Below the pieces are notes generated by a model. It searched no databases, had not been told where the DNA came from, and saw only the letters and a list, made by a program, of their open reading frames with translations. The position numbers were made by a program, and so were the translations under genes. A DNA stretch of 64,000 bases from Henckelia pumila (taxonomy: Eukaryota > Streptophyta > Magnoliopsida > Lamiales > Gesneriaceae): contig NC_133121.1 of NCBI RefSeq assembly GCF_033568475.1, forward strand, positions 5,642,001 through 5,706,000. Direction: 5' to 3'. This document shows, one piece after another, positions 11,399-24,467 of the stretch (positions within the stretch are counted from its first letter, which is position 1; each line of letters starts with the position of its first letter).

Positions 11399-12957
11399 CG
11401 GGGCTTTGGTTGTAGGTGTGTATATATATATATATATATATCGTAAATTTTTTTTTATGTATATTTTGTTTTATTTAATTAATCTTCATCTGACGTTGTT
11501 ATTTGATTTTTCTCAAATGACAAATGGGAAGTGTTTTCTTTTACCTAGGCTAGCCTTTGGTTTGTTTAGTTTAGTGGTAGTCTTTTTTGCTGATATGTTT
11601 CAATCAGTCGACCTTATACATTATTATTATTTTTAATATGAACTATCAATCTCGAGGGAAAAAAGAAGAAGACAATTAGAACTTGAGAAAGTGAATATTA
11701 AATACATGAACTGTTTTGTTAGTCAAATTTGTGAGATGAAAGGTAATTTATGAAAAATATTATTTTTTTATGTTAAAAGTTTTATGTTTTATTGTAAATA
11801 TCAATTAGTTTAATCTGTTTCATAACATACCTATTATTTTAAATAATAAATTTTGATATAAATTTGTAATTTTAAATACAACGTGTAATATATTCGATGT
11901 ATACAGATCATTTCTCTATATTTTTTGGGAAGTTTTCCAGCAGTTATATGCATAATAATTTATCCACGTTATATATTGCGTCTCAAAATACAGAGTCCAA
12001 AAATTAATTTTTTTGAGTTTAATTATTATTTTTTAATTAGTTAGATTGGCATTACCAAATAAGGTAAACAAAATTATTATATCTATTATCTATTATCTAT
12101 TTCTATTTCTATTATATTATATCTATTTAAATATGTGAGTTTATTTGTGAATTTACATGGTTATCTTTTTTTATTACTACCTAATTAATGTGTGTGTTTT
12201 TTCTTAATTATTTATTTATGTGACTCTTCAATAACTAATTTATTTTAAAAATTATATCACGTTCTCTTTCAAATAAAAATTTAAAATTTATTTTAAAATT
12301 AATGTGTTTTATTGTTTTCTCTTTTTCTTATTTGATTTAATTTTTTTATTCAAATTTATTCTCAAAAAACTATTTTTATAAATTACAGATTATATATTAT
12401 CTTTCGTATATACTTTTAGAATTACATGTTAAATTGTTATGAGCATAAAAATTATAGTGTTTGCAGAATGCAGTTTCTTTCCATTATATAGCGTATGCTA
12501 TGGATTATATATTTATAATGTTTTTTCTTTACCATATTTGATTTAGATCAAAATTTTTATCCCAAATGCTATATATATCTATACTATATATTATAGTTTC
12601 TTTTTTTTTTTTTAGAAAACTATATATAATAGTTGAGTATCTTAGATAGGGTTAAGTCGATGCTACCCTTAGAGTGGAAGCTAACTTTTTTTTTTTTTTT
12701 TTTCAAAATTGCCCTTGAAACTATAAAAATAAATAAAGATTTTATTCATATATAGTTCCATATGTTTCTCAACTAACCATAATATAGATAAGATAAATTG
12801 ATAAATAAATTTTAAATTTTTTTTTATTTTATTTTAGAAATTAAAAAAATAATAAATTTAAATATTATTGAAAAAAATAATATTTATACATAATATACAA
12901 CACTAAATATATAATTAAATGGTTTTATACACACACAATGCGTGTGTGTGATTATGT

Positions 12958-12991
<34 letters not shown>

Positions 12992-13079
12992 GTAATACCA
13001 ATTCGAAGTCTCTATATATAAATATATATTAAAAAAAACTAATTTGAAGTAAAATGATTAAATCTTTCATCTTAATCCT
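11399..13079. other. AT-rich intergenic DNA with microsatellites
   Basis: No gene. It contains a TA run at 11420-11440, a T16 run near 12687-12703 and an (ATA)n run at about 12961-12993. The part from about 12420 to 13080 resembles, at low identity, the stretch at about 14980-15890 (shared blocks such as ATAGTGTTTGYAGAATG and GTAAAATGATTARATCTTT). Confidence 0.5.
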
Positions 13080-13185
13080 TGTTCGAATTTGGCTTGAGTT
13101 CGATAAGCTCGAATACGAATCAAATATTTATCGAGCGGACTCGTAAAGCTCACGAACAGGTTCGGTTCGTTTGCACCCCTATAAA
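13080..13185. mobile_element. Fragment of a hAT-like element end
   Basis: The stretch GTTCGAATTTGGCTTGAG...GAACAGGTTCGGTTCGTTTGCACCCCTA reads on the minus strand as TAGGGGTGCAAACGAACC followed by CGAG/TCGAA-rich repeats. This is the usual terminal layout of a common plant hAT-type element. Only one end is recognisable, so it is a remnant. Confidence 0.45.
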
Positions 13186-13554
13186 AGAGAAAAAAATTTT
13201 GATATAGACGTTTTGTCATTTATCTATATAAATGAATTATGATTTTTTAAGGTTAGATGAGTAATTTGACTTTTGTGTCACATAAACAGATCAATTCGAT
13301 TAGTATAGGTGCCTCAAATTTTATATATAGTATAGATATGTTTTTTAAGAAAAGGTTTTATTATTATTTTCCAACACATATTGGACTATATATATCTGTC
13401 TGGACCAAAAAGATCAATGATCTCATCTGCAATACTGATTGGTTGCTCAAAATGGGCTTGTATCGATCAACTTGTTCTGTTGGGCTTGTGCCAATTTTCA
13501 TTGCGGCAACACAAATTTTGAACGGCAAAGACGTGATATATAATCATACCATGT
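13186..13554. other. AT-rich intergenic DNA
   Basis: An open frame of 99 codons (13257-13556) is present but shows no known domain, composition bias or splice context. I see nothing else here. Confidence 0.4.
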
Positions 13555-14290
13555 AAAACAAATACCTTAGCTCATTCTTCTTTCTTATATTTCTAAAACG
13601 ATTTTATTATAAGAATTATTGTGTAAATCCGATTCAATCAACTATTGAAACGAATTTCTTGCATCAATTTTTCAATACAAACCATTATCTGTCTGAATTA
13701 CAAGTTTGAATTCCAAGTAAAATATGCTTCGATAGGCTGATTTGAGTATCACAGAGTGATCTCAATCAATTGATCTGATATAAGTGAGTTTGAACTCTGT
13801 GAATGAAACTTTGATCTGCTACTTGTATGATTACATGAGAACTTGCTTAATGAAGACTTTGATAATCTTTTTGAGTTCAGAAAACTTGAGAGCAAAAGTT
13901 GTTGATCTCCAAATGTCATCAAGTATTTATAAACGCTCCTCTGCAACGTTCAAAAAAGGATTTAGTGGAATGTTTATATCTCCAATAAATTTCTTGTATT
14001 TTAGCCTTCTAGCTTGTTGCGTAGCTGATCTGGTCTGATTGTTCGATTTGATTTCATCTTCTCTTATCTGTCTTTCAAAAAATAGTTTTGTTCTTGTCTA
14101 ATATATCCAGATCAATATATTAATTTTTCTTGATATCAAATCGATTTGAACTTATGCATTTTGTTATTCATTGTTCTAATTGATTTGTTTATTCATCATC
14201 AAAATTATGAAGTCGTCTTTATCAATGTGGATATGATGCATGCATGTCATGTATCAGAGGTGTTTGCTGTTAAAAAGTGATTTGTGGTTT
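13555..14290 (-). mobile_element. Possible LTR fragment (Ty1/copia-like)
   Basis: On the minus strand this reads like the end part of a plant copia LTR: a TATAAATACTTGATGAC-type promoter near 13920-13935, then a roughly 300-bp transcribed-looking stretch rich in ATCAA and TTCA words. No second LTR, primer site or coding remnant was found beside it, so it would be a fragment. The call rests on composition and layout only. Confidence 0.25.
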
Positions 14291-15654
14291 CCTCCAAATT
14301 TGATGCTTTTATGTGTTTTTTTAATAAAAAAACGGTTTTAATTTTATTTTCATATAAAAATTAGGAATTAACAACATTTTCATTATATTTTTAATTTGAA
14401 GGGAACTATATATCTTATTAAAGTAGTAGAGCTTTATAAGAATTCATTTGGTCTCTTTATTACGACAATTATTCAAATAAAAAATATTTTTTATTAAATT
14501 ACAAACACTAGGTAGTAGGTATGGAACATAAGATTTAAGTATTGTTTGACAGTGCATTTAAAAAATACTTTTGAGCTTCCTATAAATATTCTCAAATACT
14601 ATCTTATGAATTCGTCAATTGTGTGTAATATAGTCTAGAGATTGCAACATTATTGATTAATTGTCTTGACGGCACTCAAGTTTTTAAAAATAGTAAGAAA
14701 AAAATTAACTACAAATTCTAATTGTATTTTTTGAATTCTAATTTATTTATCTGTTGCAATATATGCAGACCTTGGTTATGTTGGAGTTTGTGCTTGAGAA
14801 GTTCAAGATCTTTTGAAGACACTGATGATTTCATAAATTATTTATGAGCATAAATTGACCAATAGTGTAGCTCATAAAGTTGTGTATTTTGTTCTTCATC
14901 ATGTTCATTTTTTGTTTTGATGAATGATGAATAGTACTTAAGACAAAATCATAATATTAGATAGACTTCAATGTTAAATTATTATGTCATATTATAAGAA
15001 TAACAAATAATCATAGTGTTTGTAGAATGATTTCTTCACCATAACTGATTTAAAAAGTGTTTGATTAAGTTTAAAAGATTTAGTACTTTTTTTTTTTAAT
15101 TTTTTTGACAATAATTTGGTCAAACAACTTATAAACAGTCAAAACAAGTTGTTTGACAATTTATTTATTTTTTTGAAAAAGCTAGGGTGATCCAACTTTT
15201 TTTAAAAAAGATTTCATTGTAAACTTTTACTTCTCCAAAATAACCTTCTATATTTTCATAAATCTCCGCCATGTCCTTCATTTATAAAATATTAATTTTT
15301 TTTAAAATTAAATTACCAAATAATATTAATTTTTAAAAATTAAAATATGAAATATTTTTTTATTTTTTTTAATAGCTTAATACTTATGATAAAATTTTAA
15401 ATTATTTTTAAATAAAATTCATATTATTATATATATTTTTTTGATAATTTTGACAATAAAAAAATCTTATTATATCAAACACATCAAAATTTTTAATGCG
15501 TTTAAAATAAATTCATCCATACAGTTTAACAATTTAGTTTTTTAAATAAGTGTGAAATTTTATAAGCCTTTAAAGTGCTCTAATAATTATTTTTAATAAG
15601 ATTAGTCAAACACCTCTTAAATCAAAATTTTTCCCAAAATCTATAATAATCATG

Positions 15655-15692
<38 letters not shown>

Positions 15693-15719
15693 TCGAACAG
15701 TTTATTAATCTATGTATAA

Positions 15720-15750
<31 letters not shown>

Positions 15751-15772
15751 TCGAACAGTTTATTAATCTATG

Positions 15773-15811
<39 letters not shown>

Positions 15812-16516
15812 CTACAATAATAATAAATAATATATATAAAAGAAGTAATTTGACGTAAAATGATTAGATCTTTTACCTTGTACGTCTTCAATAGAATCTC
15901 GTGCGAATTTATTATGAATTAAAAGCCATATTAACAAAGATGTTGAAAATGTCGGTCACCGTATTTTGTTAATTTTTTCCACCAAAAAATAATATCATTT
16001 TGTGTAATCTTAAAAATTCAATTATAGCTTCGATCATATAATATCATCACTTTTCATTTACATTATCGGTGTGGCACACAATATATATATATATATATAT
16101 AAATATTATTTGTTGTTTAAATACGTTTTCCAAATAATTGTTTTAAATATAATTTGATGCGCTTAAAAATTTCACATCAAATAAATTAGCTCAAAACGAT
16201 AATCAACGAACCAATTTTTTCAATAAATCGAGCCGAATTATCCCAAAATATTTTTCGAACCAATAATATACGTGATGCGAAAATTTTTGAACGCATCATA
16301 CTTATTTATTTTGATAATAATTAAATATATTTTAAAAGATATTTTAAATTTTTTTTGGGGAAAATAGCATTTTTTATAAGTACACTTTCAAGTGATCTGG
16401 ACCGTGGATTCTTTGGTTCTTAAGGAAAATAGCATTTTTATTAGTCAGTCATTTTCTCAAACATTTTCTCGTCGCGTGCCACACTGTTGAATTTCCTCTC
16501 AGGCAGTGCGTGAAAG
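14291..16516. other. AT-rich intergenic DNA with a local tandem duplication
   Basis: No gene. An (AAT)n run at about 15656-15692 is followed by a unit beginning ATTCGAACAGTTTATTAATC with a TA tail, which occurs twice in tandem (about 15690-15740 and 15748-15810). A TA run sits at 16081-16101. The last 100 bp before the PPR start codon are richer in GC and probably hold its promoter; I see no clear TATA box. Confidence 0.5.
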
Positions 16517-18304
16517 ATGAGAAGAAAGCTGGTGGGTATGTCTACCATCATTCTTGGGCTTCGAAAGAACATCAATTTCAATCACATAACGGGAAATGTG
16601 CAAGGCCCTCTTTGTTCTCTGTTCCGACAGCCTAGTATCAGTACCGGTAGTAGAGTTTGCGACTACTACCTTTGTACTGCTCCATTGGATGTGACTTATG
16701 CTGCAAAACCATTCTTTTTCAGGTCTTTTTCATCCCCGAGACACGGCCAGGGTGATGTTGAGCCTGAGTTCGAGAATGGTACCGAGTGCGAGTTGTTAGA
16801 TTGTGAAGGTGTTGTAGATCAAGGCCCTTCTTGCGATGCAAAAACTATCTTGGACATTTTGTCGACGTGCCCTGCTCAAGAAAAGTGTAGTAAACTCGAC
16901 CGATGCGGAGTGAAGGTGACACACCAGTTAGTTTCTGATGTGATTTCTCGAACACGGAATGATTGGGAAAAAGCATTCACCTTCTTTCTGTGGGCTGGCA
17001 GGCAGCCAGCGTACGAGCATTCTGTGCGGGAATTCCACTCGATGATAGCTATTCTGGGTAAGTTCAAAAAGTTCGATACAGCTTGGAGTTTGATCAATGA
17101 TATGCAAGCCGCATCTCTTTTGACTCCACGGACAATATTGATAATGATCTGGAAATATGCGGCTGTGCACGACGTGGCAAAGGCGATCAGCGCTTTTTAT
17201 GCACACAAGAAATATAAGTTTGAGATTGGACTGGTTGAATTCCAAGGCCTGCTCTCGGGGCTCTGTCGGTACAAGAATGTCAAAGATGCGGAACATTTAC
17301 TTTTCTGCAACCAAACTGTGTTTCCTCTCAACGCCAAAAGTTTTAACATTATTCTTAATGGATGGTTTAATGTGGTTGGTGACTCCCGTGAGGGAAACCG
17401 AATTTGGTGGGAGATGGAGAGGAGAGGGATCAGGTATGATGTTTATTCCTATTCTAGTATTTTGTCTTGCTATTCGAAAGTTGGCAACTTGAACAAGGTG
17501 CTGCGATTGTTTGACGAGATGAAAGCATTGGGCATTGAACCGGACAAGAAAGTTTACAATGCAGTGATTCTTGCTCTGGCCAAAGGCGGGCTTCAGAAAG
17601 AAGCTCGAAATCTCATGAAAACAATGGATGAGAAGGGTTTTACTCCTGATTCAGTCACTTATAACTCGCTCATCATGCCTCTTTGTAAATTCAAGCTATT
17701 TGATGAAGCTAAACTAGTGTTTGATGAGATGATTGAAAGACGCCGTTTCCCTACTATCCGCACTTACCATGCTTTCTTTCGTATTTTGAAGACGGGAGAA
17801 CAAGTGTTTGAGCTCTTGCAGAAGATGCATATAACAGGATGCCATCCAAGCCATGACACATATATAATGTTGATCAGGAAGTTTTGCCGCTGGAGACAAC
17901 TTGACAATGTCTTCCAACTGTGGAGCGAGATGAGCAAGAATGGACTTGATCCTGATCGAAGCTCATACATTGTGCTGATACACGGTCTCTTTTTGAATGG
18001 GAAACTAGAGGAGGCATACAATTACTATCAAGAAATGAAGGCAAAACATTTGTTGCCTGAGCCAAAAACAGAGGAAATGCTTCAGGATTGGGTGAGAGGC
18101 AAAAAGGACGCAGAATTTCCCGTGACTGATCAAAAAGGCAATCAATCTACATTTCACGTGACTGATCCAAATGACAATCCTGCCTGTTTTAAGTCACCAC
18201 GACAGCTAGATTTAAGTTCACAAAAATCTAAGGAATGCAGTTTTCCACAACCGGAATTGAGAAGCTTTATCAGGGAACGTGGCTTTTCTTTCCCAGATAA
18301 TTAG
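16517..18304 (+). CDS. P-class pentatricopeptide repeat protein (At5g15010-like), probably mitochondrial
   Basis: Intronless gene of 595 aa, as is usual for PPR genes. The N-terminal ~85 residues are rich in Arg, Ser and hydroxylated residues with few acidic residues until about residue 80, consistent with an organelle presequence. From about residue 150 to 515 there are around ten 35-residue PPR helical repeats, seen in phrases such as DVYSYSSILSCYSKVG, DKKVYNAVILALAKGG, DSVTYNSLIMPLCKFK and DRSSYIVLIHGLFLNG. No E, DYW or SMR domain follows, so it is P-class and expected to bind a specific organellar RNA for processing or stabilisation. From memory it matches At5g15010 over most of its length, including the LKTGEQVFELLQKM segment and the C-terminal FSFPDN-type end. 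Target RNA unknown. The frame is open and intact. Confidence 0.93.
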   Translation: MRRKLVGMSTIILGLRKNINFNHITGNVQGPLCSLFRQPSISTGSRVCDYYLCTAPLDVTYAAKPFFFRSFSSPRHGQGDVEPEFENGTECELLDCEGVVDQGPSCDAKTILDILSTCPAQEKCSKLDRCGVKVTHQLVSDVISRTRNDWEKAFTFFLWAGRQPAYEHSVREFHSMIAILGKFKKFDTAWSLINDMQAASLLTPRTILIMIWKYAAVHDVAKAISAFYAHKKYKFEIGLVEFQGLLSGLCRYKNVKDAEHLLFCNQTVFPLNAKSFNIILNGWFNVVGDSREGNRIWWEMERRGIRYDVYSYSSILSCYSKVGNLNKVLRLFDEMKALGIEPDKKVYNAVILALAKGGLQKEARNLMKTMDEKGFTPDSVTYNSLIMPLCKFKLFDEAKLVFDEMIERRRFPTIRTYHAFFRILKTGEQVFELLQKMHITGCHPSHDTYIMLIRKFCRWRQLDNVFQLWSEMSKNGLDPDRSSYIVLIHGLFLNGKLEEAYNYYQEMKAKHLLPEPKTEEMLQDWVRGKKDAEFPVTDQKGNQSTFHVTDPNDNPACFKSPRQLDLSSQKSKECSFPQPELRSFIRERGFSFPDN

Positions 18305-20578
18305 TAATTTATCGTCCTGCAGCGTTTGCTTCCATGGGTTCTTCCACACTTTTTTATTTCAAGGGACGCCTATGAATTGGTAGGTGTATGGACACTTCTT
18401 TACTTGCAAATTCAGTGCTTCAAAGCTTATCTTACTCATATGCTGCTGGATAATAAGATGATAATGCCTTGCCATTTAAATGGGCTATTAAAAATGCTGG
18501 TGATTTTTATCTCAGGTAGCGTATAATAGCCCATTTAAAGTGTCTGTTAGTAGTTACATACAAAGACAACAAGGGGATCTATGTGCGTGTTAAACATTTT
18601 AGATATTTGCTTGTTGTTGGTGAGTTTTATTTACCCCTTGTCTAGCTGTATTTATTTAAAGCTTGTCCGCTGTTTTTATTGAGTTCTTGTTTCTCGTTTA
18701 CCTGCACTGAAATTGAAGCCATCAGTAGATAAAGGAAGAACAGGTGTTTATGCTTAAAAAGATTCCGATGGATAAAATTGCCCTCATATGCCATAGCCTT
18801 GTGCAATTATGGATAACCAGGAATTGCTGCAGTAACTCATATATTTTAGTTTTAAAATTCACATGATCTTGTGGCGCACCCAAGTCTTCTTGTTCCCATA
18901 TTAAAAGTAAACAAGTGCTATTCTATATCAAGGTGCCAAAAACCTCATTCAACGCTATCGAGTATGTGATTGATATCCAAATACTTTGGCTGATGATGAG
19001 ATGAAAAATAAACTTTCAACCAGTAGGATGAGTAGCTATGGTCTTTGTTGATCTGTAATTGTCCTTTTTATTGTTTCTGTAGATGTAGGTATTGCCTTCT
19101 TATTATACTGAATTTGTATAATCTACCTAATTTGCATCTCTAAGTTTGTCTCAGAACCACAAGGATCAGAAATATCTCAGACACGCCCACAAAGATCAGA
19201 GATGCTTGGGAAAACAGTTTCTCACTTCGGAGAAGTTGGAACAGCTGGAAGATGAATATAACTGCAAGCATTGTAGTTTAACTTTTGGAGTTGCATCTAA
19301 TGATCACTCAGATAAAATTCTATATAGGGTCTCAAAGAATCTGGGGTTGCACACTACAGCTAGCAGAGTGACGACGACCCCGATTAACTCAATTTTATCC
19401 GAAATTGGTACGCCAAGAAACCCGAAAGGTTAGTACACTTGTTCCTTCATACTTTTTCTTCATTGATGCTGCTCTGGATGATTCATAGGCCTTTAGTTTG
19501 TAATATGAAAAATTTGGATGAGTTTGTTTTCCGGTTTGGTTGTTTGTGACATAGCATAGTATTACTTGGCTCAATAAACAAAGATGGATATCATATTCTC
19601 TATTTTTTTTGTCTCACATTCTGTGGCAGGTCTATGTTGGATGGGATCCAAGACTTCAAGTTCATTTTGTAGTGGCAAAATCTAAGCTTACAAGCCTAAG
19701 TATTAATAAGTGGCCTGAATATTTTGTAATGGCAAAAAAATGTGTTACTCTTACATTACGTTCTCCAAAATTTTGATAAGTCGATTGACTACGAAATTAC
19801 ACCAATGTTTATTGTTACGTTGAGAGTGAAACTTACTGAAATTGCAATTGTTGGCACCCAAGTTTGGCAAGGATTGACAACTAGGCTATATTATAAAGTT
19901 ACGGCGGCGAATGCACAAAGGGATTCAAGTTTTGGGGCCGACTTCAATAATTTTGAAAATTTACATTTAAAATTTAACGATTTGTTCTACACGTTGGGGA
20001 GTTCATTCAAATTTACTTTGAATTTATCCCCATATATATCTTATCTGAGTTTGTGAAATAGTTAAACTGATGTTAAATGATCACGGATTCGATGACTCCT
20101 ACAAATGTATTTTTGATCGAACTTTTCGTATATGACTTATCTAGTATTGTTTATTGTTTACAAGTCTAACATACTTCCAAGGTTTTAATTGCACTCTCAA
20201 ATGGTTCCTGCTGCTGTTCTCCATAAAAAAAGAAAATTAGCGTTGATTTTATTGATTACCTCTAATTTCTCATTTTTCGGCTTAATTTCAAAGATCATTG
20301 ACAAATCATACGCATGCCACTCCTTGTTTAAATTTATTCACGCAGTACCCCGAAATTAATTAGAGTATGCTAATTAAATACAAGAATCACGACAAAATGG
20401 ACTGGCAATAAAGTAAGTTCCATTAATTATATTTAATTTACAATCTTGCATCACACTAACTGACATGAAAAGCATGAAAAATATACATAATACATACATT
20501 TAGTTGTTTCACTGTTTTACATAAACAGACATTATATTATATCCCACCCTAATGAACTAAATTACTAAGGATATTTAA
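18305..20578. other. Intergenic DNA between PPR and HD-Zip genes, with one exon-like stretch
   Basis: It starts with the PPR 3' UTR. At about 19155-19431 an open stretch is bounded by a good acceptor (TTTGTCTCAG) and a good donor (AAAG/GTTAGT). It could be an alternative 3' exon of the PPR transcript or a remnant of another gene. Its translation (…NHKDQKYLRHAHKDQR…) matches no family I know. An open frame at 19742-20056 looks random. Confidence 0.35.
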
Positions 20579-21527
20579 TCACACACAGTAAAAATGATCC
20601 CATTGCATGCCGGGAACAAAAGCGTTGTTTGGAAAGTAAAACACGCTTTCTAATCCTTGTGTTCCGAATTCCCCAACATATGATGGATCCATTGAGAAGG
20701 ATGAAGTTGGACTATTGCTTGATAGCCTCTGTATCTTCTTCTCTGCGTCATTTAGTTGCTCTTTAAGCTTTAAAAGCTGCACGTACACAAGTCGACCCGA
20801 ATCCGATTATTCGCCTTAAACGTCACAAATATGCGTCGATGATAATGTCGCGGTGTTTACGATTTACGTGATGTTTTTGCCATGAAAACTCTAAATTTTA
20901 TTTCTTTTCTGGGTTTTACGTGATATTATAAATTTAAAAAAGAAATCAATTTGGTGTCGATATTTATATATATATACATACATTTTTCTTGAGCTCAAGA
21001 AAAATAATACGTACGTACGTACCTCAGTTTCAAGGCAGCATTTTTCTACGACGGCGGAGTCATGTTGGGACTTAAGCATGGAGTATTCCTCCTCCAGCTT
21101 CTGGCTCTTCCACTTGGCCCGGCGGTTCTGGAACCACACCGCCACCTGACGCGGCTGCAGCCCCAGCTCCGCCGCCAGCCTATCCTTCCTCTCCGACTCC
21201 AGTTTATGCTCGCTCCCAAAATTCGTCTCCAAAACATTCACTTGCTCTTCGTTCAGCTTCGTCTTCCTCAACATCGACGTCACCCCACCATTTTCTCCAT
21301 CCATATTCTTCATCTTCTTACGTCTCCGCCGCGCCTTCGCCGTATTTTCCTTCCCTAAAAAACACACACACACGCGCATGTAACTAAAGAAAATATATCT
21401 CGAAACTTGTGAAAAAAAAACATATATGTTCCTGACCTTGTTCTGGTAGAATTTGGCTGTAAGATTCAGAAGAATATAACTGAGAAATGTCGAGTAGCAT
21501 TCGAGGATCGTACTTAGGAGGGTCCAT
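20579..21527 (-). CDS. Class I homeodomain-leucine zipper transcription factor (ATHB21/40/53 clade)
   Basis: Nuclear dimeric DNA-binding factor expected to bind the HD-Zip I pseudopalindrome CAATNATTG. Minus-strand exons are 21437-21527, 21023-21354 and 20579-20776, in phase, giving 206 aa. The homeodomain runs from about residue 57 to 115 and ends in the helix-3 signature [14 protein letters not shown]. The leucine zipper follows directly (about 117-158; [20 protein letters not shown] and then [18 protein letters not shown]). A basic ARRRRKKMK block precedes the homeodomain. The short N-terminus [19 protein letters not shown] and the C-terminal tail with [14 protein letters not shown] and a terminal aromatic patch match the ATHB21/40/53 group, which acts in axillary bud dormancy and ABA/auxin responses. 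The second intron falls inside the zipper, as in the family. Confidence 0.95.
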
Positions 21528-21636
21528 CACCTTTAATGTTCTTGTCTCGTTTGATTTCTTGTATGTATGTGTTGCTGTAGCTAGCTAGGAAAAAACATGG
21601 GAAGAATTTGGAAATGAGTGAGTGGAGGATGACTTC

Positions 21637-21646
21637 AATTTATAAA
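21637..21646 (-). promoter_or_regulatory. TATA box of the HD-Zip gene
   Basis: On the minus strand TTTATAAATT lies about 115 bp before the start codon, in an otherwise GC-mixed proximal region. Spacing is normal for a plant core promoter. Confidence 0.55.
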
Positions 21647-21659
21647 GGCGGATGCTTGG

Positions 21660-24467
21660 ATTTGGGTCTTGGTGTTGAATTGTTTGATGGGATTTCCAAG
21701 AATGCCATTTATGATTAATTATTTACATTACTAATACATGATAATATATATTGCTATCGAAACATTTTTGTGCGTTATCTTTATATTATGTAATTATATC
21801 AATCGCGAATGAAATGTGTTCTAAATTGTTTTATTTCTCAATTCTTCTAGGAATAATATATATATGCTTATGTTTTGTCAAAATATTGTGTTTGGATAGT
21901 ATAGGCTTTACGACTGAGATGCCCCCTAGAAAAGGAAGAATTAATTTGGTGAAAACGTGATTGATTTGATGGGGGTATGCAGAAAATGGAAAGCGAGGTT
22001 TCTTGTGTGATCCGGACACTATATTCATTCATTGTATGAAGTATGAACGAGACTCGTCGAGAGGGTATTATAGTCATTTGACCATTTCATCGGATTTCAA
22101 TGGATGGAGAATGAAACCCCTTTTATTAATGGCGTGTGATCATAGCACGTGCAAAATAATGTTTGAAATAATTTATCATTTAATAAAAGATTAGAAAAAA
22201 CTCTCGTAACAATTTAGATTAATCATTTTTTAGATGACGGATATAAAATAGATGTCACATGAGCCTAATTTGTAAAAATAAAGACTATACATGACAAAAT
22301 GCAATATGTGTGAAGATCACATCTTGAATCAACGTAACAAAGTGTTACACACACGGAAGTAAACCGATAAATTCCCGGGATAGTGGATTAATGAGTCTGG
22401 CCGCGATGATGACTCAAATTGTGAAAGAGATTATAGATTAAAAAACACGTGAAATATAATATTACTTGTCACCATGTAATATAATATATTATATTCATGA
22501 ATTCGAGCCTTGACTATATCAACCAATCACCATGCCTTGGGATAAGGTAATTAAATAAATTTTTATCTAGCATCACAAAGATCATGAAGCTTCCATGTGA
22601 TGATATTTTAACATAATTCGGGTCGCAAATTTTGAACAAAGAGGACGATGAAAATTATTCCAAGCAACTAGCTAGAATCTATATGTGTGTGTGTGTGTCA
22701 TGTGAATGCAATATATATAGTTAATTTTGCAAATTGAAAAAGCGAGGGAAGAACGTACGAGAAATGAACAAGTGGACAATGTAGTGTATCTTGTTGCTAC
22801 AAGTGCAACATTTATTTGCCACTTGTAATGACAAATTTAGATACACTTTCTTGGATAAGTAAAGCTTTAAAGTTAGGTAATTTTACTTGAGGGGTGCCAA
22901 AAACTAAACATGGAAACCAATAATATACTTACTTTCATACTAGTGTGAGTGTCACATAAAAATAAAAATGATTTCAAAGCATTGAGCCGTTGTTCTTCCC
23001 ATTTTTTATTTCATACAATATGTTATTTACATATATTACGATGTGAATAGTTTTTTTCCCCGAAAATTTACGAGTACGCTTTCTAATTTACGTGTTCGTG
23101 TGGCTATTCTAGCTAGCATTATTTGTTTTTACCAAATTTGCGTTTTGGTGAGCATATGATTAATGGTTCTTAGATGATTAAGGTGTAGTTAATGACAATT
23201 TATGAAATTATGGATGATGTTTACTAAATATTAGGGGGTTAATGATGGTTACTTCTTGTCCTCATACACTCCAAAAGTTAAAGTACTTTATTTAGGAAAA
23301 AAAGAAAATAGCAAGCAAAGCCAAAGAAGCAACCATAACGCTTTTAGTTCATTTTCAAACGCACGCTCTCTGAATCTTTAAATCTTTCACCCATAATCGT
23401 AATATAGAAAATGGTAATTGATTTATTTAGTTAACACTCGTGTGAATATACAGACTATAATGCCAGCCGGAGCCGTAACAAAAAGGATATGTTTTTTCAC
23501 GCCGCCTAATACATGACATCATATGAAAGCGATTTTTTTGTAGTCACTGAATCAACGCTATAGATAACATTGAAAGGTACAGTCGAACTAACTCATTCAC
23601 CTCAATTTTGTTATTTTTTATTTACAAAAATTCATATGAAAAGGTCTTATAAATCAATGCATTGAAACAAATCTTTAACCCGATATAACTAAAAAAAATT
23701 TATGTCAAAAATATTATTTTTCATTGTTTGTTTAGATCAAATCGACTCATCTCATCTATATCCGTAAGATAGTTTTGTGGGATATTTACATTTTTTAATA
23801 TAAATTTTCATATAGTTTTAATTCGAAAAAAAATAATCAAAATTTCATTTTTTTAAAATATTATTTTAATGATGTGATGCATCAGGTCCTTTTGTTTGTT
23901 TGGATCCTCGTAACAAAACAAGGCAAGTTGTCAATGCTAGAGAATTTTCAGAGCGATGTTAAAAACTGGAAGAAAATTATAGTTGTTTTTTGTTTTTTTG
24001 TTTTTGGGTGAAAACGAGACACTTTTTATTTTGTAATAAATCGATTTAAGAATATTGAAATTTGAAACTCAGATTTTGTTGATTGAAATATTGTTCAGTA
24101 AAATGGTAGTAGTAGTTAAATTTGAGCAATAAAACAGTTAAATTCGAATATATATTAAATTTTGTTTGTGCGTATTTTAATTTATAAAATTTTGCTAAAG
24201 TTTATAATTTTATTAATGTGATGAGGCGTAAAATGGGTAGGATCACGACCGTGTGCTATCTAGGCCTAGGCTGGCGGTGACAGCGGGAATCAAGGCCTTA
24301 ACTATAAAATAAAATAATAATGAGGCAAGTTGCTTGTTAGCTTAAGCAACAAGGATAAGGCTTAAGTTTTAAATCTATATAAGCGATTTTAGGCATGCGA
24401 TGCGTGTTTATATATACTGTTTTTTTCTAAATAAAATGAGATAATTATTTTGTTTTCAAAACATAGT
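21660..24467. other. Long intergenic region upstream of HD-Zip
   Basis: Nothing codes here that I can recognise. The open frames at 21751-22194 are short and overlap on both strands. A TG run lies at 22684-22700. The HD-Zip distal promoter is probably in the first kilobase. No transposon with defined ends was found. Confidence 0.45.
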
